DNA from: Acidobacteriota bacterium
GTDB taxonomy: Bacteria > Acidobacteriota > UBA6911 > RPQK01 > JAPXNP01
DNA length: 6,363 nucleotides
Assembly: GCA_030614585.1 (NCBI GenBank)
Contig: JAUWTT010000242.1
Coordinates: 1 to 6,363 of the forward strand
Direction of reading: 5' to 3'
The notes under the pieces are model-generated. The model saw only the letters and a program-made list of their open reading frames with translations, was not told the origin of the DNA and made no database searches. Shown here in pieces: positions 1 to 5,733 of the stretch; positions within the stretch are counted from its first letter, which is position 1; every line of letters starts with the position of its first letter. The position numbers and the translations under genes were made by a program.

Positions 1-58
1 AGGCACGCCACGTGCCATAAGGAATCACGTGATAATAATCGTGAAAAGTACCGTGCCT
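1..58. repeat. Cluster of short inverted repeats around CACGTG / GGCACG
   Basis: GGCACG at 2-7 is followed after a 3-base gap by its reverse complement CGTGCC at 11-16, giving a possible 6-bp hairpin. The same CGTGCC recurs at 52-57, and the outer pair AGGCACG (1-7) and CGTGCCT (52-58) is a perfect 7-base inverted repeat around a 44-base interior. That interior contains a 10-base perfect palindrome, ATCACGTGAT (24-33). CACGTG occurs at 9-14 and again at 26-31. This could be a protein-binding region or an RNA structure. It lies about 400 bases upstream of the first secure gene, and it also lies within a weakly supported open frame, so its role is open. Confidence 0.35.
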
Positions 59-207
59 TGGGGATTTTCGCGGATTTCTTGACCAGCAAGAGCTTAAGGG
101 CTCATGCGGATTGCAATACACGACTAGCCACGGGATTGCGTTCTGCGGTGTATGCGCCCATTCGCCGTGGCTTGCGACTGCGACTTCTCCCTCTGGTGGC
201 GTTGTGA
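1..207 (+). CDS. Possible C-terminal tail of an upstream + strand gene (edge-truncated, unidentified)
   Basis: The first reading frame is open from the left edge for 68 codons and ends at TGA 205-207. The translation contains no Met, so if it is coding it must be the end of a gene that starts outside the window. The peptide is rich in Arg, Leu and Ala; it begins RHATCHKESRDNN and ends RRGLRLRLLPLVAL. I recognise no family. The TCHKE stretch resembles a heme c site, but the residue where the first Cys of CxxCH should stand is His, so I do not call a heme. An open frame of this length can occur by chance. The first 58 bases also carry inverted repeats that would fit non-coding DNA just as well. 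Confidence 0.25.
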   Translation, partial: RHATCHKESRDNNREKYRALGIFADFLTSKSLRAHADCNTRLATGLRSAVYAPIRRGLRLRLLPLVAL

Positions 208-464
208 TGTGCAGAAACTGAATCAGCTTGGGCTGGAGCTTGACTTACGCGTGGTTGGTGCTTCGGCTGGAAAGCTGTGTGTTGTCCAGCCCCGTCCTGA
301 TCCCTTGACTTTGCTTGCCACATACCCTTCTGTTTTCTTTCTGACTGGAAACTGAATTGCATATCTAAAAAAGCAGGATGGACGTCGAACTGGAAACGAC
401 TGCCCAACGCACCCTATGCGGGTCGGTCAAGATTCCAGTTACTCGCACCCGCAGTGAATGAGTA
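208..464. other. Intergenic stretch with no supported gene
   Basis: Between the TGA at 205-207 and the flavoprotein start at 465 I see no convincing gene. A short + frame (152-355) and a - frame (102-407) are open here. Their predicted peptides have low-complexity or Arg/Pro/Gln-rich composition, no recognisable motif and no ribosome binding site. I found no convincing -35/-10 pair. The sequence just before 465 also lacks a clear Shine-Dalgarno, so how the flavoprotein gene is expressed cannot be read from this stretch. Confidence 0.5.
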
Positions 465-2165
465 GTGTCAACTATGGGCAGCGTTGAAGAACTGGTAAGA
501 AAGCAGGTTGTTGTCATCGGAGCCGGCTCTGCGGGGAGTACTTTCGCACTGAAGGTTGCTGATGCAGGTGTTCACGTGGATCTGTACACAAAAGAGAGAA
601 CACCGTTTGAGGCTCCCGACAGTTCGAGCAGCGTTCTTCTTGCTGGTGGTTACGCTGCGGTACCTTTCGAAAATGGAGTGCCGCTCCCGGGTGACTCGCT
701 CGAGTCACATGTGCAGGACACCCTGACAGCTGGCGGTGGACTAAACTCGGAAACAGTAGTGAGGTACTACGTTAGAAGATTCCCTGATGTCGTTCACTGG
801 CTCGAAGATAAGGGGATCAGGTTTGACTCCGACCTCCATGCAGAAGGTAGTCATTCTGCCGGCAGAGTTTTCCATGTGAGTGACAGCACCGGCCAGACCG
901 TGATGGGGCGACTCGGAGCACTCGTACACGCCCATCCAAACATTGATGTTTATCCCAATCACATGGCAGTTGACCTGATCACCCAGAACAAGATAGTCGG
1001 TGCCAGAAATCGCCTGGACAATTGTCTCGGGGCTTACATGCTCGACACAGGCAGAAACCAGATAAAGGTGGTTTTGGCGAATGCAGTCGTTCTGGCGACG
1101 GGTGGCCTGGGAAAAGTGTTTATGTACACAACAAATCCTGATACCGGTTCCGGTGACGGATTTGCCATGTGTTATCGTATCGGCCTGCCACTCGTGAATA
1201 TGGAATTCGTGCAGTTCCACCCTACAGTTCACTTTGACCCTGGAGCCTTCGACGAATCCGCACGGCGGATTCTGTTTACCGAAGCTCTACGGGGGGCAGG
1301 TGCTTTCCTCAAGCTTTCTCCTGATGATACGGAAGACTTTGTTCTCAAATATGACCCCAGGGGTTCGAGAGCCAGTCGCGATGTAGTCACCAGAGCAGAA
1401 GACACGGAGATGAAAAGACTCGGGTTGGATCATGTGTGGCTAGATTGTACGGGAATCGACCCGAAACATCTAAAGACTGGGTTTCAGGCCTTTAATAATC
1501 ACTGCGTCAGCAAGGGAATTGACCCGACGCGAGAGTCAGTGCCGGTCGTTTACGCCGCACACTATTCCAATGGGGGTGTCCTAGTTGGGCTTAACGGAGA
1601 AACTGTCTATCCCGACGGAACCGGAGTCAGAAATCTCTATGTAGTTGGTGAGACGGCTTACACGGGGCTTCATGGTGCAACCCGGCTGGCCAGTAACTCG
1701 GGTCCGGAGGCGATCGCAATTTCATTGGATGCTGCGGCTGATTTCCTTGAGACGAATCGAGCTGATCCCATTCAGATAGCAGTTCCACAGTGGGATCCAG
1801 GAAACGCCAGAGAATCTCAAGAAAAGGAGAAGCTTGAGGTATTCTGGGACGGCGTAAGAAGGACTATGACAAGAAAGTGTGGTATCGCCCGGGACGCAAG
1901 TAGCCTGTCAGAAGCACTTGAGGTTCTACAGGACTATGGAGCCAGGCTTCGTCGATACTACTGGGACTATTTTATTGAGAAGGATATTCTCGAAGATAGA
2001 AACATCCATGACGTCTCCCTTCTTATCCTCCAAGGCGCACTGTTCCGGGAGGAAACGCGGGCTTGCCATTTCCGAACTGATCATCAGAGGACAAAATTGG
2101 AGTATCAGGCGTGGACGACTGTCCAGAACGACAGACAACCATACCTGAGACCAATTCCGAAGTAG
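465..2165 (+). CDS. FAD-dependent L-aspartate oxidase / fumarate reductase flavoprotein family protein (NadB-like)
   Basis: This is a 566-residue soluble flavoprotein. The N-terminal Rossmann motif GAGSAG (19-24) binds the ADP part of FAD. The family's active-site blocks are in order: EGSHSAGR with E127, DSTGQTV (140-146), QFHPT with H252, TEALRGAGA (272-280), SRASRD with R305, YAAHYSNGG with H366, and GLHGATRLASNS with R407. These match the residues NadB and fumarate reductases use for dicarboxylate binding and hydride/proton transfer. The C-terminal helical domain carries an NadB-like signature around RNIHDVSLL and FREETRACHFRTDH (512-540). Length fits NadB (about 530-560). No signal peptide and no His for covalent FAD are seen. 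Deviations: LAGG (59-62) replaces the usual AQGG, and SNSGPE replaces SNSLLE. L-aspartate oxidase (aspartate to iminoaspartate, NAD synthesis) is the best guess; a soluble fumarate reductase is possible. Start GTG 465 has no clear Shine-Dalgarno; ATG 474 is an alternative. Confidence 0.85.
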   Translation: MSTMGSVEELVRKQVVVIGAGSAGSTFALKVADAGVHVDLYTKERTPFEAPDSSSSVLLAGGYAAVPFENGVPLPGDSLESHVQDTLTAGGGLNSETVVRYYVRRFPDVVHWLEDKGIRFDSDLHAEGSHSAGRVFHVSDSTGQTVMGRLGALVHAHPNIDVYPNHMAVDLITQNKIVGARNRLDNCLGAYMLDTGRNQIKVVLANAVVLATGGLGKVFMYTTNPDTGSGDGFAMCYRIGLPLVNMEFVQFHPTVHFDPGAFDESARRILFTEALRGAGAFLKLSPDDTEDFVLKYDPRGSRASRDVVTRAEDTEMKRLGLDHVWLDCTGIDPKHLKTGFQAFNNHCVSKGIDPTRESVPVVYAAHYSNGGVLVGLNGETVYPDGTGVRNLYVVGETAYTGLHGATRLASNSGPEAIAISLDAAADFLETNRADPIQIAVPQWDPGNARESQEKEKLEVFWDGVRRTMTRKCGIARDASSLSEALEVLQDYGARLRRYYWDYFIEKDILEDRNIHDVSLLILQGALFREETRACHFRTDHQRTKLEYQAWTTVQNDRQPYLRPIPK

Positions 2166-2237
2166 TCAGGCGTTCTCTCGATGCTGACGAGTTAGGCCGG
2201 ACTATCCCCCACACCGTTTATTGCGGTGGTTTCGTCC

Positions 2238-2246
2238 AGAGGAAAG
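2238..2246 (+). promoter_or_regulatory. Ribosome binding site for the methyltransferase
   Basis: AGAGGAAAG lies 6 bases before ATG 2253. It decides the start: the frame is also open from GTG 2226, but that codon has no purine-rich leader, while ATG 2253 is well placed. Confidence 0.7.
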
Positions 2247-2252
2247 AACATC

Positions 2253-2897
2253 ATGGGAAAGAGGCTGAGAGTCCGGTATTACGATTTTTTCTCCCGTTTT
2301 TATGACAAGTTCGTGGAATTGCATTCAGGTGACCGCACCAAGAAGCTCCGGTACGACCTCGCAGAGAAAGCAGGTCTTTCGGCTGGAGAGACTGCGTTGG
2401 ATATTTGTACGGGTACAGGTTCACTGTTGAAGGGTCTACAGGAACACGTGGGAGGAGAAGGTCTCATCGTGGGGTTGGACTTCTCCAGAGGGATGTTGAA
2501 AAAGGCAGGGCAAAAGGTCTCCACGTTTCCAAACATCACTCTGGTTCAGGCAGATGCTGTCAATCTGCCATTCAAGAACGAAATCTTCGATGCGGTAACT
2601 TGTTCGCACGCCTTTTACGAGCTCGAGGGGGATGCTCCCGCTCGATGTCTCAGAGAGGTCGTGCGCGTCCTCAGCGTCGGGAGTCGATTCCTGATGATGG
2701 AACACGACGTACCGAAGAACTGGCTAGTTCGAATTCTCTTCTACATCCGCATTTTCTCGATGGGGCGAAACAGGGGGCTGCAGGTCTTGAGGTCCGAAAA
2801 TGAAGAATTTAGACGCCATTTCGGACGTGTAGAAAAGCTAAAACTCAAGTCAGGTCGAACGAAAGTGATAATCGGTGAAAGAGCCCCCCAACCGTGA
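2253..2897 (+). CDS. Class I SAM-dependent methyltransferase, UbiE/MenG-like
   Basis: This is a 214-residue cytoplasmic methyltransferase. SAM-binding motif I is ALDICTGTGSL (48-58). The acidic residue closing strand 2 is D76 in GLDFSRGML, the motif II region is ADAVNLPF (100-107), and FDAVTCSHAFYEL (112-124) and REVVRVLSVGSRFLMMEH (about 134-151) follow, as in Methyltransf_11/25 and UbiE/COQ5-type enzymes. The N-terminal YYDFFSRFYDKF segment resembles the opening helix of UbiE-like proteins. The C-terminal part, with EHDVPKN and a hydrophobic RILFYIRIF stretch, suggests a lipidic or membrane-associated substrate. It is short for MenG/UbiE (usually 230-250), so demethylmenaquinone is only one candidate; phospholipid or another small molecule is possible. 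It starts 87 bases after the flavoprotein stop on the same strand, so co-transcription is plausible. Confidence 0.8.
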   Translation: MGKRLRVRYYDFFSRFYDKFVELHSGDRTKKLRYDLAEKAGLSAGETALDICTGTGSLLKGLQEHVGGEGLIVGLDFSRGMLKKAGQKVSTFPNITLVQADAVNLPFKNEIFDAVTCSHAFYELEGDAPARCLREVVRVLSVGSRFLMMEHDVPKNWLVRILFYIRIFSMGRNRGLQVLRSENEEFRRHFGRVEKLKLKSGRTKVIIGERAPQP

Positions 2898-2940
2898 ATT
2901 GGCAAATGCATGGCTGGATCAGGGTGAAAACAAATTCCAG

Positions 2941-2975
2941 GGCTCGACCTCCGTTTCCCCTGTTTGAGGTTAGCC
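2941..2975. terminator. Weak hairpin in the convergent intergenic gap
   Basis: GGCT (2941-2944) and ACCTC (2947-2951) can pair with AGCC (2972-2975) and GAGGT (2966-2970), leaving a small internal bulge and a 14-base loop. The hairpin sits between the two converging stop codons and overlaps the TAA of the minus-strand gene. There is no T-run after it on either strand, so it is not a textbook intrinsic terminator. Confidence 0.2.
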
Positions 2976-4943
2976 GGGATTGTCCTGGGATAAGAGCGCT
3001 GATTTGGCCCATGTTGCCCGACGGGAATCAGATCGGGGCTTGAGCGTTGGGTGACAGGTCGAGCACTCAGAAAGAGCAGGTCGGTTCAGGCGTTTTGCCT
3101 CGCTTGCATGGCAGACGCTACAAGTCTTGTGCATCGCGCATTCGAATCCAGGCGCGTATTTGAGATCGAGGCTCACCTCGGCTTCATTGCCGATAGTCAT
3201 ATCGTCCCGATGGCACTCAAGGCATGACTTAGCACTGGCACTGGTTTTCGGTTCTGCCGGATTATGGCACACGTCACATGAGTGGTTCTCGGGGTACCAC
3301 CCTGAAAGCTCTTCCCTTACTGCTACAGTCCTCATATGAAGAAAATGGTCAAAGATGAGAGTGTCCCTGGTTAGGTCCCTGTGGCATCGGGAACAAGGTG
3401 TGGACTTATCGCCGGGTAAGGATATGTGGTGGCAGGTCTTACAAGATGACGCTCCACCCAGCCGATTCTGGTGTTCTGAGTGGGGGAATCCAGTGAATAC
3501 CCCGCTGCGGTTTCCATCGATTTTCAGCGTGTTTCTCAAATCGTCAAGACCGAGTGAAGGCTTGACAAAGGAGTGCAGCTCGTGACTCTGTGTGTAAGGA
3601 GGGTAGAGAGCAAGCCACGCCAGTGGGATCGCGAAAACTGTGATCAGGGTGAGTCGGTACAGCCCTCCGCGCAAGACCAGGTCCGGAACCCGAAGTACGT
3701 TGCTGAAGGCGTTTTCGGCAGATCCCAATACATTTTCTTGTCTTTCAAATGCCCGTTCGAAGAACGGAAGGTGCTCAACGCAGAACATGAAGACGAGAAT
3801 TGCCCCTGCAATGACTCCCAACGAAAGGGCCCACTCGAGCAGCGAAGGGAGGTAAATTGCCCCCGCGTCAGCAAAGTATCCAAAAATCCCCACGTCGACC
3901 CGGTTCAGCGCCAAACCGAGAGCTGCTGAAAAGGCAGCAATTCCCAACCACGTGGGGGAGCACCTGGTGCGGCGGTTTGCTACCAGGATAACCGGAATCA
4001 CTACCGAGATGACCAATTCGATTCCATAAAGGTAGCTTTCCCACCTACCGAGCAGGAGAACCTTCCAATCTCCGCTGACCAGCAGATCGGCAAGCTTAAT
4101 GAGGAGGTAGCAGCCCAGGACCCAGCATGCAATCGAGGCAATCCCAACCAGCATCGGAATGTCCTTGGCTCGAGAGTTCTGAGGAGCCCGGCTGCCCGTC
4201 AGGCCATCGAGGGAGCATATTGATGCTGACGATTCGGCTGGAAGTGTCCCGTAGACCGATTCCGGATCATACCAACGAGCGCAGATGACTTTGGCCAGGA
4301 CAACAACCATGAGCCCTGCGCCCACTGCCGACATGATGAAGAAGATGGGAAGAAGGGGAGAATACCAAAGGGGATGAAGCCGCTGCGGAGTGACTAGGAA
4401 AAGCGAACCGAGGGACGAATGGTGAAGGCACGAAAGGGAAATCCCCAGAATTACTACTCCACCGGCAATCCGATGCAGAAACCGAGCGCTGTTGACCATT
4501 CCCAATCTGTTTAGAAAAGTGGGGCTAATCTCAATGAGAGTCACAGTGAAGTAGAGCACGACGCACCAGAAGACTTCGAACAGGAACGAAGTCTCGTTCC
4601 ACATGAACAGTGGATGCCAGAAGCGGTGCGGCAGACCGATATCAAACAGAAGAGCGAGACACGACGACCCGTACCCCAGGAATGCGATTAAGATCGCGGG
4701 TTTCATGAGTGGTCGGTACCGTTCCAGTTTCAGCACGTAGACTAGAAAGCCGACTGCGAAGCCGCTCGTTGATAGAGCGACTCCTCCAACCATGTTAAGG
4801 ACCTTCCAGAGGCCCCAGGGAAAGGCGTCAGACAGGTTTGTGGTGGCTCCAAGGCCAAACCAGAGGCGGAAGAATGCAGCCATCATCCCGAACAGAAAAA
4901 TCAACCAGAGTAGGTCTTTGATCCACCTGATCCTGCTATTCAT
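2970..4943 (-). CDS. HybB/NrfD-type quinone-interacting membrane subunit fused to a six-heme cytochrome c domain
   Basis: This is a 657-residue integral membrane protein. Residues 1-395 match the HybB branch of the NrfD (polysulfide reductase NrfD/HybB) family: FPWGLW (41-46), LHHSSLGSLFL (173-183), LALNRVDVGIFGY (344-356) and LPSLLEWALSLGV (365-377), with about ten membrane helices. An extra helix (about 429-449) leads into a C-terminal domain with six CxxCH heme c sites: C501, C517, C556, C574, C608 and C627 (first Cys of each). The domain opens with FPHSEH and CKTCHH, the class III cytochrome c (c3/c7) pattern. Eleven helices with the N-terminus inside place the heme domain in the periplasm, where hemes are attached. 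HybB normally ends near 390 residues with no heme. The likely role is passing electrons between the quinone pool, the Fe-S partner and a periplasmic acceptor or donor. The start is ATG 4943 (GTG 4946 is also possible), overlapping the preceding gene by 8 bases. Confidence 0.9.
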   Translation of the reverse strand: MNSRIRWIKDLLWLIFLFGMMAAFFRLWFGLGATTNLSDAFPWGLWKVLNMVGGVALSTSGFAVGFLVYVLKLERYRPLMKPAILIAFLGYGSSCLALLFDIGLPHRFWHPLFMWNETSFLFEVFWCVVLYFTVTLIEISPTFLNRLGMVNSARFLHRIAGGVVILGISLSCLHHSSLGSLFLVTPQRLHPLWYSPLLPIFFIMSAVGAGLMVVVLAKVICARWYDPESVYGTLPAESSASICSLDGLTGSRAPQNSRAKDIPMLVGIASIACWVLGCYLLIKLADLLVSGDWKVLLLGRWESYLYGIELVISVVIPVILVANRRTRCSPTWLGIAAFSAALGLALNRVDVGIFGYFADAGAIYLPSLLEWALSLGVIAGAILVFMFCVEHLPFFERAFERQENVLGSAENAFSNVLRVPDLVLRGGLYRLTLITVFAIPLAWLALYPPYTQSHELHSFVKPSLGLDDLRNTLKIDGNRSGVFTGFPHSEHQNRLGGASSCKTCHHISLPGDKSTPCSRCHRDLTRDTLIFDHFLHMRTVAVREELSGWYPENHSCDVCHNPAEPKTSASAKSCLECHRDDMTIGNEAEVSLDLKYAPGFECAMHKTCSVCHASEAKRLNRPALSECSTCHPTLKPRSDSRRATWAKSALLSQDNPG

Positions 4944-5733
4944 CACGTTCGACCTCCCCAGTAGCGTCTTCTTCCGGGTCGGGAGCCTCTTGCCGTCCGT
5001 CCATAAGCAGAGTGCGTCGATCGATGATCCACTTCAAGCCAAACAGTCCGGCTAACACGCCCAATCCGATGTGCGGTGTTCTGGTTATCAGAGGATCCGT
5101 TATTTCCGGAATAGGAATGGATTTATCGGCAGGCCAACCCATGCAGCCGAGATCGACGTCTGACAAGTAGAGGACCGAGGTTCCGCCGTACTCTTCCTCC
5201 CCCCAGATCCTGGGGAGGTAGTTGCAGTCGGTTTGGGTGACTTGAAGATGCGCCAGATCAAGAATTGCCTGCCTTTCTCCAAACGACAAAGCGCCGTGGG
5301 GACAGGCTTCGACGCATGCGGGCACCTTTCCCTCGCGCAACCGGTCAATACACAAATCACACTTCATGACGAACGGCGTAATGCTCTCCCACTGGTATCG
5401 AGGGATATGGAAGGGACAGGCCAGCATACAATAGCGGCAGCCAATGCATTTGGCCGGATCGTACACAACGGCTCCTTCAGGCGTTTTCGTCAGGCTCCCA
5501 ACCAAACACGCGGCAACACAACTTGGCTCCAAGCAGTGCATACAGCTTTTCCTGGCGAAGCGGCCTGGTTCTGCCTGCAGCACAGTACAGAATCGATTGG
5601 CGCTTAGGCCGTCCTTTGTTGTTACTCTATCAACAGCGGCTTTCCGCAGGTCCTGGTCATGTGCCTGGACACACGCCTCCACACATTTCTCACATCCTGT
5701 GCATTTGGTCACGTCCACCAATATTGCAAACAT
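4936..5733 (-). CDS. HybA/DsrO-like ferredoxin subunit with four [4Fe-4S] sites and a C-terminal membrane anchor
   Basis: This 265-residue electron-transfer subunit carries sixteen Cys in the four-cluster order of the HybA/DmsB/PsrB/NrfC family: C11-14-17-21, C64-67-72-76, C96-99-102-106 and C125-128-140-144. The GGTSVLYLSDV stretch (184-194) is typical of HybA-type proteins. A single hydrophobic helix lies at about 220-237 (HIGLGVLAGLFGLKWII), followed by DRR and a very acidic tail. HybA has the same C-terminal anchor. Unlike HybA and DsrO there is no Tat or other signal peptide: the protein begins MFAILVDVTKCTGC, and an in-frame stop lies 18 bases upstream of ATG 5733, so no leader was missed. 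The start overlaps the preceding stop by one base (TGATG), and GAGGA at 5738-5742 serves as Shine-Dalgarno. It probably wires the cytochrome b or an unseen partner to the HybB-type subunit. Confidence 0.9.
   Translation of the reverse strand: MFAILVDVTKCTGCEKCVEACVQAHDQDLRKAAVDRVTTKDGLSANRFCTVLQAEPGRFARKSCMHCLEPSCVAACLVGSLTKTPEGAVVYDPAKCIGCRYCMLACPFHIPRYQWESITPFVMKCDLCIDRLREGKVPACVEACPHGALSFGERQAILDLAHLQVTQTDCNYLPRIWGEEEYGGTSVLYLSDVDLGCMGWPADKSIPIPEITDPLITRTPHIGLGVLAGLFGLKWIIDRRTLLMDGRQEAPDPEEDATGEVERDE
4953..4959 (-). promoter_or_regulatory. Ribosome binding site for the HybB-cytochrome c gene
   Basis: On the minus strand GGGGAGG lies 9 bases before ATG 4943 and 6 before GTG 4946. It is inside the end of the Fe-S gene, which fits translational coupling. 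The spacing does not clearly choose between the two adjacent start codons. Confidence 0.6.

Noticed and set aside
13..18. Possible heme c motif in the edge frame (TCHKE)
   Set aside because: CxxCH requires Cys three residues before the second Cys, and that residue is His.
152..355. 67-codon open frame on the + strand
   Set aside because: It has no Shine-Dalgarno, no recognisable family and an unusual Cys/Trp-rich start. It is too short to support without homology.
102..407. 101-codon open frame on the - strand in the left intergenic region
   Set aside because: The peptide is Arg/Gln/Ser-rich with no motif, no ribosome binding site was seen, and it competes with other equally weak frames here.
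741..1232. 163-codon open frame on the - strand
   Set aside because: It lies wholly antisense to the flavoprotein, whose conserved active-site blocks run through this stretch. The translation shows no known motif.
2212..2228. Small hairpin CACCG / CGGTG with a 7-base loop between flavoprotein and methyltransferase
   Set aside because: The stem is only 5 bp and the tail has just three T before GC-rich sequence. It is too weak to call a terminator or attenuator.
3573..3929. 118-codon open frame on the + strand
   Set aside because: It is antisense to the HybB part of the fusion gene, has no motif, and its composition is typical of a reverse-complement shadow.
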